Positions 34,708-45,780 of a DNA stretch of 64,000 nt are shown piece by piece. The position numbers and the translations under genes were made by a program. Origin of the DNA: Microvirga sp. (GTDB lineage Bacteria; Pseudomonadota; Alphaproteobacteria; Rhizobiales; Beijerinckiaceae); NCBI GenBank assembly GCA_031181145.1, contig JAPSLB010000001.1, forward strand, positions 87,775 through 151,774. The letters run 5' to 3'. Position 1 is the stretch's first letter. Every line of letters begins with the position of its first letter. The notes under the pieces were generated by a model, which did no database searches, was not told where the DNA came from, and saw only the letters and a list, made by a program, of their open reading frames with translations.

Positions 34708-35961
34708 ATGCGTTTTCATCATCTGTTCGCGAGCGTCGCCTTGGGCTTCGCCACCCTGGCCGCATCCGGCGCCAAGGCCGTCGAGATCGAGTATTGGCAG
34801 TACGTGTTCGACACGCGCGTCAAAGCGATGAACCAGCTCATCGCCAAGTTCCAGGAGGCGAACCCGGACATCAAGGTCAAGCAGACCACCTTCCCCTATG
34901 CCGATTATCAGACGAAGGTCGCCGCCGCGATTCTGGCCGGCCAGGGGCCGGACGTGGTGCAGCTCTTCTACGGATGGACCGACAACTTCATCGCCGGCAA
35001 GATGATCCGCCCCCTGCGTGCGGAAGCGTTCCCGGCAGCCGATATCGAACGCGACTTCTTCCCGATCGTGAGCGCGATGAAGCGTGGGAACGACTATTAC
35101 GGCCTGCCGACGGCCGTGCGCTCGCTGGCGCTGTTCTACAACAAGAAGGCCTTCAAGGACGCCGGTCTCGACCCCGACAATCCGCCCAAGACGCTCGACG
35201 AGCTCGTTGCCGCCGCCGAGAAGACCACCAAGCGCGACGGCAGCGGCAACATCGTCTCCGCCGGCCTGACGCTCGACATGGCCGGACAGGATCATCACTG
35301 GTGGCGCGAGGTGCTGGTCCGTCAGTTCGGCGGCGCTCCCTACACGGATAACGACACCAAGGTCACCTACAACGACGAGGCCGGCCTGAAGGCCCTGACC
35401 TTCTACACGGATCTCCAGAAGAAGCATAAGGTCGGCCAGGTCGGCTTCATGGACGAAGGACAGGCCGCCTTCCGGGCGGGCCTTGCCGCCATGACCATCG
35501 ACGGCACCTTCCGCCTGGGCTCCTTCAACACGATCAAGGGCTTCGAATGGGGCGTGACCGAGCTTCCCGCCAATGACCAGGGCGTGCGCAGCAACTACGC
35601 CAGCTACTTCGCCAACGCGATCACCATGAAGGCCGAGGGCGAGAAGCTCGCGGCCGCCGAGAAATTCCTGGCCTACGTCTCCTCGCCCGAGGCCATGAAG
35701 ATCTGGATGGAGGTCGTCGGCGAACTGCCGGCCCGCCGCACGGCGGCTCTCACTCCCGAGAACGTGGCTCACCCGGTCTACGGCCCGTTCCTCAAGGGGC
35801 TCGAATATGCCCATACGACCCTGTTCAAGGACGAGGCGGCCCAGCGGCAGGCGGCCATGGACATGGTCAACCGCGTCCTGATCGGCGGCGAGGATCCGAA
35901 GGCCTCGCTCGCCAAGGCGGCCGAGGACGAACAGGCAATCATCGACCGCGCCATGCGCTGA
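34708..35961 (+). CDS. Sugar-type ABC transporter extracellular solute-binding protein
   Basis: A 417-residue periplasmic protein from the ATG at 34708, with AGGGAGAGG upstream. It has a Sec signal (FHHLFASVALGFATLAASGAKA) followed by VEIEYWQYVFDTRVKAMNQLIAKFQEANPDIKVKQTTFPYADY, typical of family 1 (CUT1) binding proteins for oligosaccharides or glycerol phosphate. It is the first gene of a plus-strand operon with two permeases, a lyase, an ATPase and a kinase. The exact ligand is unknown; the ROK, PfkB and PIG-L genes suggest a (possibly N-acylated) sugar. Confidence 0.92.
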   Translation: MRFHHLFASVALGFATLAASGAKAVEIEYWQYVFDTRVKAMNQLIAKFQEANPDIKVKQTTFPYADYQTKVAAAILAGQGPDVVQLFYGWTDNFIAGKMIRPLRAEAFPAADIERDFFPIVSAMKRGNDYYGLPTAVRSLALFYNKKAFKDAGLDPDNPPKTLDELVAAAEKTTKRDGSGNIVSAGLTLDMAGQDHHWWREVLVRQFGGAPYTDNDTKVTYNDEAGLKALTFYTDLQKKHKVGQVGFMDEGQAAFRAGLAAMTIDGTFRLGSFNTIKGFEWGVTELPANDQGVRSNYASYFANAITMKAEGEKLAAAEKFLAYVSSPEAMKIWMEVVGELPARRTAALTPENVAHPVYGPFLKGLEYAHTTLFKDEAAQRQAAMDMVNRVLIGGEDPKASLAKAAEDEQAIIDRAMR

Positions 35962-35985
35962 GACGAAGTCCGCGAGGATCGAACG

Positions 35986-36912
35986 ATGTCCGTTGTCGCA
36001 GATCGGGAGGCCGCCCCAGGCGGCCTCTGGTCGAGGATGAGCCTCGGCCAGAAACACGTGATATGGGCGTGGGGCTTCCTCGCGGTTCCGCTGATCTTCT
36101 ATGCGGTGATCCGCTTCTGGCCGACCTTCCAGGCTTTCTACCTGTCGGCCACGGACTGGAGCATCACGCGGCCGGCCTCTTTCGTCGGGCTGGAGAACTA
36201 CAGGCGGCTGGTTGCGGATCCCCTCTTCTGGCAGGTGTTCCGCAACACCTTCATGTACCTGATCCTGGGCACGCCGATCAGCCTGCTGATCTCGTTCGTC
36301 GTGGCCTATTACCTCGACCGGGTGCGGTTCATGCACTCGTTCATCCGGGCGCTGTATTTCCTGCCGTTTCTGACGACGGCGGCAGCCATGGCATGGGTCT
36401 GGCGCTGGTTCTACCAGCCGGTTCCCATCGGCGTGATCAACGACATCCTTTCGAGCTTCGGCATTCCCCAGCAGCCGTTCCTCCGCTCGACCTCGCAGGC
36501 GCTGCCGGCCGTGCTGGCCCCTGCGGTCTGGGCGGGCCTCGGCTTCCAGATCATCATCTTCCTTGCGGGCCTGAGGGCGATTCCCGTCACCTATTACGAA
36601 GCCGCGCGCATCGACGGCCTCTCGGAGGGCGCGATCCTCCGCAGGATCACCCTCCCGCTGCTCAAGCCGACCCTGGTCTTCCTGGTCGTGTTCTCGTCGA
36701 TCGGCTTCCTGCGCATCTTCGACCAGGTCTACAACATCAACACGAACGATCCCGGCGGCCCCCTGAACTCGACCAAGCCCCTCGTGCTGATGATCTATCA
36801 GACGGCGTTCAGCTCCTACGAGATGGGATACGCGGCGGCTCAGACGGTCGTCCTGTTCCTGATCCTGCTCGTCATCTCCCTCGTCCAACTGCGCCTCATG
36901 AGAGACCGCTGA
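35986..36912 (+). CDS. CUT1-family sugar ABC transporter permease (MalF/UgpA-like)
   Basis: A 308-residue protein with six hydrophobic helices and the EAA coupling loop YYEAARIDGLSEGAILRRITLPLLKP near residues 203-230. It begins 24 bases after the binding-protein gene and its TGA overlaps the ATG of the second permease by one base. Confidence 0.92.
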   Translation: MSVVADREAAPGGLWSRMSLGQKHVIWAWGFLAVPLIFYAVIRFWPTFQAFYLSATDWSITRPASFVGLENYRRLVADPLFWQVFRNTFMYLILGTPISLLISFVVAYYLDRVRFMHSFIRALYFLPFLTTAAAMAWVWRWFYQPVPIGVINDILSSFGIPQQPFLRSTSQALPAVLAPAVWAGLGFQIIIFLAGLRAIPVTYYEAARIDGLSEGAILRRITLPLLKPTLVFLVVFSSIGFLRIFDQVYNINTNDPGGPLNSTKPLVLMIYQTAFSSYEMGYAAAQTVVLFLILLVISLVQLRLMRDR

Positions 36913-37763
36913 TGACAAGTGCCGCATCTCCCCAGGGCCTGCCCATGCCGCGGATCAGGCCCGGCCGGATCGTCGCGTGGACGCTCCTGTTCATCGGCGG
37001 CGTCATCATGGTGACGCCCCTCCTGTTCATGCTCTCGACGTCCCTCAAGGACGCCTCGCAGGTCTACGACCTGCGCGTGATCCCGGAAGCGCCGACGCTC
37101 GACAACTACATCGAGATCCTGGGGGACGGGCGCTTCACGCGCTGGTTCTTCAACTCGATGATCGTGGCGGTCATCGTCACGCTCTCGAACGTCTTCTTCG
37201 ACAGTCTCGTCGGCTACACGCTGGCGAAATTCCGGTTCCGGGGCCGGTACATCGTCTTCATCGCAATCCTGTCCACCCTGATGATCCCGACGGAGATGCT
37301 GGTTCTGCCATGGTACCTCATGGCCAGCCAGTTCGGCTGGCTCGACAGCTACTGGGGCATCATGTTCCCGGGCATGATGACGGCCTTCGGGACCTTTCTG
37401 ATGAAGCAGTTCTTCGAAGGCGTGCCGAACGACTTCCTGGAGGCCGCGCGGATCGACGGGCTCAACGAGTTCACCATCTGGTGGAAGATCGCCATGCCGC
37501 TGGTGACGCCCGCCCTGTCGGCGCTCGCGATCTTCACCTTTCTCGGCAACTGGACGGCCTTCTTCTGGCCGCTCATCGTGACCACGAGCGCCGATCTCTA
37601 CACGCTGCCCGTCGGACTCTCCAGTTTCGCGGTCGAGCAATCGATCCAGTGGGAGAAGATCATGACGGGCGCGAGCATCGCGACGCTCCCGACCCTCATC
37701 ATCTTCCTGTTCCTTCAACGCTACATCGTCCGAGGCGTGATGCTGGCCGGACTCAAAGGCTGA
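36912..37763 (+). CDS. CUT1-family sugar ABC transporter permease (MalG/UgpE-like)
   Basis: A 283-residue protein starting MTSAASPQGLPMPRIRPG, with six helices and the EAA loop FLEAARIDGLNEFTIWWKIAMPLVTPAL near residues 175-203. The start is fixed by the TGATG junction with the first permease. The much longer open frame upstream in the same phase lies in that permease gene and is not used. Confidence 0.92.
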   Translation: MTSAASPQGLPMPRIRPGRIVAWTLLFIGGVIMVTPLLFMLSTSLKDASQVYDLRVIPEAPTLDNYIEILGDGRFTRWFFNSMIVAVIVTLSNVFFDSLVGYTLAKFRFRGRYIVFIAILSTLMIPTEMLVLPWYLMASQFGWLDSYWGIMFPGMMTAFGTFLMKQFFEGVPNDFLEAARIDGLNEFTIWWKIAMPLVTPALSALAIFTFLGNWTAFFWPLIVTTSADLYTLPVGLSSFAVEQSIQWEKIMTGASIATLPTLIIFLFLQRYIVRGVMLAGLKG

Positions 37764-37768
37764 AGCCG

Positions 37769-39276
37769 ATGACTGCAGGCACCTTCCAAGACACCTCCGT
37801 GTTCCCGGATCCGGTCTACAAGGAGACCGTGCTCCGCCCGCTCTTCGACGGAGCCAAGGATCACCACGTCGAGGGCTTTCGTCTCATCGACCGGGCTCAC
37901 CTCGTGATGCTCCACGAGACCGGCATCCTGACCATCGAGCAGGCCCGGCCCATCGCCCGGGCCCTCGAGGCCATCGACCGCGACGTCGACGTCGGCACCC
38001 TCGCCTATACGGGCGAGGTCGAGGACTTCTTCTTCCTGATCGAGAAGGAGCTCCGCGCCCGTCTGGGGCCGGATCTCGCGGGGCGCCTTCACACGGCGCG
38101 ATCCCGCAACGATATCGATCACACCCTGTTCAAGCTCGGTCTCAAGGCGCGGATCGATCTGCTGCTGGAGCGCCTGGTGCGCCTGGCCGAGACGCTGGCA
38201 TCGGTCGCGGAGCGCGAAAGCGCGACGCTCATCGTCGCCTACACCCATGGTCAGCCGGCACAGCCGACCGTCTTCGGCCATTACCTGTCGGCGGTACTGG
38301 AGACCCTGCTGCGCGACATCGCCCGGCTGGAGGCGGCCCGGGACATCGTCGATCGCAGCCCCATGGGGGCCGCCGCCATCACCACGAGCGGCTTTCCCAT
38401 CGACCGGGAAATGATGGCCCGCCTTCTCGGCTTCAGCCGGCCCTTGCAGAACTCCTATGGATGCATCGCATCCATCGACTACATCACCTCGACCTATTCG
38501 GCCATCGAGCTGATCTTCCTGCATCTCGGCCGGTTCGTTCAGGACCTGCAGTTCTGGACGAGCTTCGAGGTCGGCCAGGTCTACGTGCCCAACGCCTTCG
38601 TGCAGATCAGCTCGATCATGCCGCAGAAGCGCAATCCCGTTCCCATCGAGCACATGCGGCACCTGGCGTCGCAGACCGTCGGGCGCGCGCAGGCCATGCT
38701 CACGATCATGCACAACACGCCCTTCACGGACATGAACGACAGCGAGGGCGAAAGCCAGGGCTTCGGCTATGGCGCCTTCGAGAGCGGCGGGCGCGTGCTC
38801 GACCTGCTCGCGGCCCTTGTTCCGGCTCTGAGCATCAATCCGGACAGGGTCCGGGAGAACATCCGCCGCAGCTGCATCACGGTCACCGAACTCGCCGACA
38901 GCCTCGTGCGCCGGGAGGGATTGTCCTTCCGCGAGGCGCATGAGATCGCCGCGGAGGTGTCCCGCTCCGTCGTCGCCGCCGGAGGAGACATCGCGGCCGA
39001 CGGCTACGAGGCCTTCCAGAAGGCCTTCGAAGGCTGCACGAAGCGCCGGACCGGGATCGACCGGGCGGAGTTCGCCGAAATCGTCTCGCCGGAGAATTTC
39101 GTGGCGGTCCGCGACCGTTTCGGCGGTCCGGCACCGGGGGCGTTGGCCCAGGCGATTGCCGGATACAGGGACGACATCGCGAGCGTCCGCGAACGGATGC
39201 GGGACGCCCGGGAGCGGGAGGACGCATCCGCCCAGGATCTTCAGGCCCGTTTCACCCTACTTCTTGGAGATCGCTA

Positions 39277-39277
<1 letters not shown>
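37769..39277 (+). CDS. Argininosuccinate lyase-like member of the fumarase/aspartase superfamily
   Basis: A 502-residue protein from the ATG at 37769, 5 bases after the permease gene. Superfamily catalytic blocks are intact: HTARSRNDIDHT (succinyl-binding Ser-Arg-Asn), AYTHGQPAQPT (catalytic His region), ITTSGFPIDREMMARLLGF, and the flexible Ser loop SSIMPQKRNPVPIEHMR. In true ArgH this loop usually reads QKKNPD, so the arginine side of the pocket may differ. The family eliminates fumarate from N-succinyl compounds. Placement between the permease and ATPase genes of a sugar transporter, and no other arginine gene nearby, argue for a catabolic lyase rather than arginine synthesis. The next gene overlaps its stop by one base. 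Confidence 0.85.
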
Positions 39278-40343
<1,066 letters not shown>

Positions 40344-40347
<4 letters not shown>

Positions 40348-41240
40348 GCGGAAGGCCTTCCGACCGCAGCAAGATCGTGTGCCTTGGGCGGATCTATTGC
40401 GACATCATCTTCACGGGCCTGCATGAGATGCCGGTGCTCGGCCAGGAGAGATTTGCGCAGGACGTGGCGATCGCGGCCGGCGGCGGCGCCTATATCACGG
40501 CGGCCCATCTGGTCTCTCTCGGCCGCCCGGCCGCGCTCCTCACCCGCCTGGGAACAGATCCCCTGTCGCGGGGTCTCGATCCGGAGCTTGAGGCCAGCGG
40601 GATCGACCTGTCCTTCATCGAACGGTCGGGCGATGCCGGCCCCCAGCCGACGGTCGCCCTGGTCAAGGACGGAGAAAGAGCCTTCGTGTCCCGGCGCGCG
40701 GGCGGCTCCCGGCCATCCACCTTGGAGCAGGCACTCTCGGCGCGTGATGTCGCTCATCTGCACATCGCGGAATTTGCTACGCTCAAGGACAATCCGGACG
40801 TGATCGCCCTCGCGCGAAGCCTGGGCCTGACGGTTTCACTCGACCCGAGCTGGGACGATCACCTGATCCGCCGGGACGGGGACTTCTTCGACATCTGCGC
40901 AGGCGTCGATGTCTTTCTCCCCAATGTCGAGGAGGGAAAGGCGCTGACCGGCGAAAGCTCGGCGGCGGAGATCCTTCGCAGCCTGAGAGAGAGATTTCCC
41001 CTGGTCGTGCTCAAGCGCGGCGAATGCGGCGCGATGGCCTCGTGGGGAGCAAGCTGCGCTTCTGCCGAGGCGATCCCCGTCAACGTGGTCGACACGACAG
41101 GAGCGGGGGATGCCTTCAACGCCGGCTTTCTCCATTCCTGGCTCAGGACTTCGGATCTCGAAGGAAGCCTCGCGGCCGGAATCGAGTCGGGCGCCCTGTC
41201 CGTCCAGTCGGCAGGCGGAGCGCCGCCGCGTCGGCCCTGA
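40344..41240 (+). CDS. PfkB/ribokinase-family carbohydrate kinase
   Basis: A 298-residue kinase. PfkB signatures are the N-terminal GGGAYITAAHLVSLGRPAALLTRLGTD and the C-terminal DTTGAGDAFNAGF (residues about 250-262) with the catalytic Asp. The family phosphorylates sugars or nucleosides such as ribose, fructose-1-phosphate, 2-keto-3-deoxygluconate or adenosine. It is the last gene of the transporter operon, overlapping the ATPase gene by 4 bases, and probably phosphorylates the imported or processed sugar. Confidence 0.88.
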
Positions 41241-41315
41241 TGAAGGGGCCCCGGGAGCGCCTCTGTCAAAAGCCCGGTCTCGGGCCGCGCGATTTCCCGC
41301 AGGCCCCCGCGGGCA

Positions 41316-42068
41316 TCAGGATTGCATCAATGCGGAAAGCCTCTGCGCGGCGGCCTTGACGGCGGCAATGGCGGTTTGGGTGTCCAGATCGTCCATGGCC
41401 ACGACGCCGATGCACGCGCCGAACGCCCTGTGAAGCTGGCCGGATGAATGAAGAGGGCTGGCGACGCCCACGGCACCGCGCTGGAGCTGCCCCCGCGTAA
41501 GGCTGAAGCCGTCCCGCCGCGCTTGGCGGACCGCCTCCGGTTCTCCGGCCTGCTCAGGCCGGCCCGCCAGGATGGCAATGCCCGCTGCCCCGAGCGTTAA
41601 GGGATGGCGGCTGCCCACCCGGTAGCCGACACGCAGCAGCCCCTCCTCCGGCTCGGCCACCATGATCACCACGCACTCGTCCCCCTGGGCCTGGGAGATG
41701 AAGGCGGTGGCCCGCGTTTCCTTCGCCAGATCGTGCAGCATGGGCTGGGCGACGGAGCGCAGCTGCGGCTCGAAACGGGAGGCCAGAACCAGGATGCCTC
41801 CGCCCAGATAGATCAATCCCTCCGCCGTGCGCGACACGAGGGAATGAGCCTCGAGCGTCGCTATGAGGCGGTAGACGATGGCCCGGTGGATGTCGAGCCG
41901 GGACGCCAGATCGGCGATCGTGATCCCGTTCGCGTGCTGGGCGATGATCTGCAGCGCCTGGATGCCGCGATCGAGGGTCTGCAGGAGGTTTGTCTTCGCG
42001 GCTGCCCTCCCCGCCTTCGGCCGCGCGGGCCCGGCAGGCCCATCCCCCGCCGTGTCGTTGTTCTTCAT
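41316..42068 (-). CDS. IclR-family transcriptional regulator
   Basis: A 250-residue protein from the ATG at 42068, with GGAAGGA upstream. The winged helix is LLQTLDRGIQALQIIAQHANGITIADLASRLDIHRAIVYRLIATLEAHSLV (residues about 26-76). The effector domain includes LAKETRATAFISQAQGDECVVI and GAAGIAIL. IclR proteins commonly control aromatic and small-acid catabolism. It is divergent from the P450-TRAP operon, which it probably regulates through a palindrome at 42146-42161. Confidence 0.9.
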   Translation of the reverse strand: MKNNDTAGDGPAGPARPKAGRAAAKTNLLQTLDRGIQALQIIAQHANGITIADLASRLDIHRAIVYRLIATLEAHSLVSRTAEGLIYLGGGILVLASRFEPQLRSVAQPMLHDLAKETRATAFISQAQGDECVVIMVAEPEEGLLRVGYRVGSRHPLTLGAAGIAILAGRPEQAGEPEAVRQARRDGFSLTRGQLQRGAVGVASPLHSSGQLHRAFGACIGVVAMDDLDTQTAIAAVKAAAQRLSALMQS

Positions 42069-42145
42069 CTGTCCTTCCCTCGAAGACGCAGTCCCCATTT
42101 CACCGACTCTTGTCCGTCGGAACAACAGCCTGTATGCTCTCTCTG

Positions 42146-42161
42146 CGCACATTATTGTGCG
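42146..42161. promoter_or_regulatory. Perfect palindrome in the IclR/P450 divergent region
   Basis: CGCACA-TTAT-TGTGCG is a perfect 16-bp inverted repeat, centred between the IclR gene start (42068) and the P450 start (42208). Its size and position fit an IclR operator; the binding protein is inferred. Confidence 0.55.
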
Positions 42162-42207
42162 ATATTAGTAAATTGCAAGTTTGAGCCTCACCGCAGGAGA
42201 TCTCGGG

Positions 42208-44604
42208 ATGACTCACGATCGCAGCATCGGCACGGTGGATCCTGGCGCTGAAAATCCGGAAGCCGCGGGTCTGGCAGGATCACGGGGCGCGCTCTGCCCC
42301 TTCGGCAGCGGCCGGAAGGCTGCCGCCGTCTCACCGACGGGCTGCCCCGTTTCTGCGAATGCTGCGGCCTTCGATCCTTTCGAAGGCCCCTATCAGGTCG
42401 ATCCGGCGGAGGCCCTGCGCTGGTCCCGCGAGCAGGAGCCGGTCTTCTACAGCCCGAAGCTCGGCTATTGGGTGGTGAGCCGCTACGACGACGTGAAGGC
42501 GATCTTCCGCGACAATCAGACCTTCTCGCCCTCCATCGCGCTGGAAAAGATCACGCCGGTTTCCCAGGCCGCTCAGGATACCCTGAAACGCTACGACTAC
42601 GCGATGAACCGCACGCTCGTGAACGAGGACGAGCCCGCGCATATGGAGCGGCGCCGCGCGCTCATGCATTCCTTCACGCTGGAGGAACTGGCGCATCACG
42701 AGCCGATGGTCCGGCGGCTGACGCGCGAGTATGTGGACCGCATCATCGACAGCGGCAAAGCCGATCTCGTCGATGAGATGCTGTGGGAAATCCCCCTCAC
42801 CGTGGCGCTGCACTTCCTCGGCGTGCCCGAGGAGGACATGGACACGCTGCGGGAATATTCCATCGCCCATACGGTCAACACCTGGGGCCGTCCCTCCCCC
42901 GAAGAGCAGGTGGCCGTGGCGGAGATGGTGGGCAAGTTCTGGCAATATGCCGGCAAGGTGCTGGACAAGATGCGCCAGGACCCGTCGGGTCACGGCTGGA
43001 TGCAGTACGGCATCCGCCGGCAGAAGGAGCTGCCGGACGTCGTCACCGATTCCTACCTGCACTCGATGATGATGGCCGGGATCGTCGCGGCGCACGAGAC
43101 CACGGCGCATGCCTCGGCCAACATGTTCCGCCTGCTGCTGGAAAATCGCGAGGTCTGGGAAGAGGTCTGCGAGAATCCGTCCCTCATCCCGAATACGGTC
43201 GAGGAATGCCTGCGGTATTCGGGCTCGGTGGTCGCGTGGCGTCGGATCGCCATGGCCGATACGCGGGTCGGCGACGTCGAGATTCCCAAGGGGGCCAAGC
43301 TTCTGATCGTCAGCGCCTCGGCCAACCACGACGGGCGACACTTCGAGAACCCGGACGAACTGGACATCTACCGCGACAACACCACCGACCATCTGACCTT
43401 CGGCTATGGCGCACACCAATGCATGGGCAAGAATCTCGCCCGCATGGAAATGCGCATCTTCCTGGAGGAACTCACGAAGCGCCTGCCTCACATGGAGCTG
43501 GTTCCCGACCAGACCTTCACGTTCCTGCCGAACACCTCCTTCCGCGGCCCCGACCATCTCTGGGTCCAATGGGATCCGGCCCTGAATCCCGAGCGCCGTG
43601 ACCCGGGCATTCTCGACCGGCGCACCTCCTTCACCATTGGAGCCCCGTCCAAGCAGGATGTCGCCCGCCAGTTCCGCGTCTGCGAGGTGCACATGGAAGC
43701 GGAAGGGGTCGTCCGCCTGTCCCTCGAGGATCCGCACGGGCGCAGACTGCCGCGTTGGAGCGCAGGCGCGCATCTCGACGTGATCGTCGGCGACTATGTG
43801 CGGAAGTACTCCCTGTGTGGCGCCCGCGAGGAGAAGAATCGTCTTCAGATCGCCGTCCTGCGCGACCTGCAGGGACGCGGCGGCTCCGCTTTCATTCACG
43901 AGCAGATCCGTCCCGGCACGATGATCCGTGTTCGTGGTCCCAAGAACCACTTCCGCCTGGACGAGGGAGCCGAATCCTATCTCCTGATCGCCGGTGGCAT
44001 CGGCATCACGCCGATCATCGCCATGGCCGACCGGCTGAAGGCCATCGGCAAGGATTACGAGATCCATTATGCGGGCCGTACCCCCGCCACCATGGCCTTC
44101 GTGGAACGGCTGCGCCGCGATCATGGCGAGCGCCTGCACCTCTATGCCTCGCGGGAGGGGCGGCGCCTGGATCTGGACGCGGTGGTCGGGGAGCCCCGCC
44201 CGGGCCGCCAGGTTTATGCCTGCGGTCCCGAGCGCCTTCTGAACAGCCTCCAGGCGATGGCCCGGAATTGGCCGGAGGGCGTGCTGCACGTCGAGCATTT
44301 CAGCTCCACCGGCACCCACCTCGACCCCGGCCGGGAGATCGGCTTCGACGTGGAGCTGAAGGACTCCGGATTGACGGTCCATGTCCCGGCGGACCAGACG
44401 ATGCTGCATGCCCTTCGGGCCGTTGGGGTCGACGTGCCCAGCGATTGCGAGGAAGGGCTGTGCGGCACCTGCGAGGTCAAGCTGATCGACGGCGAGGTCG
44501 ATCATCGCGACAAGGTGCTGACCCAGTCCGAGCGGGAGGAAAACCGCCGCATGATGGCCTGCTGCTCACGCGCCAGGCGCGGCAAGATCGTGGTGGCGCT
44601 GTAG
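42208..44604 (+). CDS. Self-sufficient CYP116B-type cytochrome P450 (P450-FMN reductase-ferredoxin fusion)
   Basis: A 798-residue single-chain monooxygenase from the ATG at 42208, with GCAGGAG 8 bases upstream (a TTG at 42181 is less likely). The P450 domain has the oxygen-binding helix AGIVAAHETTAHA, the ExxR motif EECLR and the heme loop FGYGAHQCMGKNLARMEM with the thiolate Cys at about 405. A phthalate dioxygenase reductase-like module follows: RKYSLC (FMN, about 532) and GGIGITPII (NADH, about 596). The C-terminal [2Fe-2S] ferredoxin has CEEGLCGTC near 748 and a fourth Cys near 785. It hydroxylates or dealkylates an unknown, probably aromatic, substrate with NAD(P)H. A TRAP transporter follows. 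Confidence 0.93.
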   Translation: MTHDRSIGTVDPGAENPEAAGLAGSRGALCPFGSGRKAAAVSPTGCPVSANAAAFDPFEGPYQVDPAEALRWSREQEPVFYSPKLGYWVVSRYDDVKAIFRDNQTFSPSIALEKITPVSQAAQDTLKRYDYAMNRTLVNEDEPAHMERRRALMHSFTLEELAHHEPMVRRLTREYVDRIIDSGKADLVDEMLWEIPLTVALHFLGVPEEDMDTLREYSIAHTVNTWGRPSPEEQVAVAEMVGKFWQYAGKVLDKMRQDPSGHGWMQYGIRRQKELPDVVTDSYLHSMMMAGIVAAHETTAHASANMFRLLLENREVWEEVCENPSLIPNTVEECLRYSGSVVAWRRIAMADTRVGDVEIPKGAKLLIVSASANHDGRHFENPDELDIYRDNTTDHLTFGYGAHQCMGKNLARMEMRIFLEELTKRLPHMELVPDQTFTFLPNTSFRGPDHLWVQWDPALNPERRDPGILDRRTSFTIGAPSKQDVARQFRVCEVHMEAEGVVRLSLEDPHGRRLPRWSAGAHLDVIVGDYVRKYSLCGAREEKNRLQIAVLRDLQGRGGSAFIHEQIRPGTMIRVRGPKNHFRLDEGAESYLLIAGGIGITPIIAMADRLKAIGKDYEIHYAGRTPATMAFVERLRRDHGERLHLYASREGRRLDLDAVVGEPRPGRQVYACGPERLLNSLQAMARNWPEGVLHVEHFSSTGTHLDPGREIGFDVELKDSGLTVHVPADQTMLHALRAVGVDVPSDCEEGLCGTCEVKLIDGEVDHRDKVLTQSEREENRRMMACCSRARRGKIVVAL

Positions 44605-44698
44605 GGAGCTGCCGGGAGCCTTGTTCCAAGCCAACAATCCTGTTGGAATCTGCAACCCAATTCCGCTAAATCGCGGAAAGTCCCAGGGAGGAAGAAGA

Positions 44699-45706
44699 AT
44701 GAAATCGACCACGACGCTGGCAGCTTTCGCTGCGACGACGCTGCTCATGGCCGGCACGGCTGCCGCGCAGACGACGCTGAAGCTCAGCCATTACCTGCCG
44801 CCCGTTCACGGCATTCATACGGACTTCATCGTGCCGTGGACCGAGCAGGTGACCCAGTGCACCGGCGGGGCCGTGAAGTTCGAGATCTTCCCGGGCGGTA
44901 CGCAGCTCGGCAACGTCGCCAAGCAGCAGGAGCAGGTGATGGCCGGCGTGGTCGACATCGCACACGGGCTGCACGGCATACCGCGGGGACGCTTCCCCCG
45001 CACGTCTCTGATCGAGCTGCCCTTCATGACCCGTGACGCGGGCGCGGCCAGCAAGGTGCTGTGGGAGATGTATCCAGATTATTTCGCGCCGGAATACAAG
45101 GGCCTCAAGGTCCTTGCGCTGCACGCCCATAACGGCGGCCTCATCCACACCTCGAACAAGAAGGTCGAGAAGATGGAGGACCTGAAGGGCCTGCGCCTGC
45201 GCACCCCGAGCCCCGCCGTCTCGGAAATGCTGACGGCGCTGGGCGCCACGCCTCAGGGCCTGCCGCCGGGCGAGGTCTATGAGAATATCCAGAAGAACGT
45301 GATCGACGGCACGGTCTTCCCGTGGGATCCGGTCAAGTCCTACGGCCTTAACGAGGTGCTCAAATATCACCTGGACGCCGGCAGCTACACCGTTCCCTTC
45401 TTCTTCGTGATGAACCAGCGCAAGTACGATTCGCTGCCGGAGAAGGTGCGCCAGTGCATCGATCAGGCCTCCGGCGACGCCCTCGTGGCCAAGTTCGGCG
45501 ACTGGTGGGACAAGTGGGACGAGGCCGGCCGCACGGAAGCCGCACAGGCCGGGCATACCATCACCGCGCTGAGCGACGAGGAGCGCGAGCGCTGGCGCGA
45601 GGCGCTGAAGCCGGTGGCGGACGCTTACATCAAGCAGACCTCCGGCCAGGTCGAGAACGCGCAGCAGATCGTCGACGAGATGCGCAAGCGCCTCGCCGGG
45701 CAGTAA
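44699..45706 (+). CDS. dctP: TRAP transporter solute-binding protein DctP
   Basis: A 335-residue periplasmic protein from the ATG at 44699, with GGGAGGAAGAAG upstream. The Sec signal is MKSTTTLAAFAATTLLMAGTAAA. DctP features are LKLSHYLPPVHGIHTDFIVPWTEQV, IFPGGTQLGNVAKQQEQVMAGVVD, the ligand-site segment MEDLKGLRLRTPSPAVSEML and DGTVFPWDPV. It differs clearly from the first DctP at 26428. Next to the P450 it probably binds the organic acid that the P450 oxidises. Confidence 0.92.
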   Translation: MKSTTTLAAFAATTLLMAGTAAAQTTLKLSHYLPPVHGIHTDFIVPWTEQVTQCTGGAVKFEIFPGGTQLGNVAKQQEQVMAGVVDIAHGLHGIPRGRFPRTSLIELPFMTRDAGAASKVLWEMYPDYFAPEYKGLKVLALHAHNGGLIHTSNKKVEKMEDLKGLRLRTPSPAVSEMLTALGATPQGLPPGEVYENIQKNVIDGTVFPWDPVKSYGLNEVLKYHLDAGSYTVPFFFVMNQRKYDSLPEKVRQCIDQASGDALVAKFGDWWDKWDEAGRTEAAQAGHTITALSDEERERWREALKPVADAYIKQTSGQVENAQQIVDEMRKRLAGQ

Positions 45707-45725
45707 ACCCGACCCTGGAGTTCGA

Positions 45726-45755
45726 GGGGCCGCGCGGAGATTTTCGCGCGGTTCC
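45726..45755 (+). terminator. Hairpin with T-rich tail between dctP and dctQ
   Basis: CCGCGCG and CGCGCGG form a 7-bp stem (extended by GGGG/TTCC wobble pairs) around an 8-base loop, followed by TTCCTTTCC. Located 20 bases after dctP, it looks like a partial terminator. Confidence 0.5.
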
Positions 45756-45780
45756 TTTCCTCCCGCCGACTGGAACATCC

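Noticed and set aside
34603..36927. 774-codon minus-strand open frame opposite the sugar ABC genes
   Set aside because: It mirrors the codon pattern of the real transporter genes and contains no recognisable domain.
42331..44505. 724-codon minus-strand open frame opposite the P450 fusion
   Set aside because: It is antisense to the well-supported P450 gene, with low-complexity composition and no motif.
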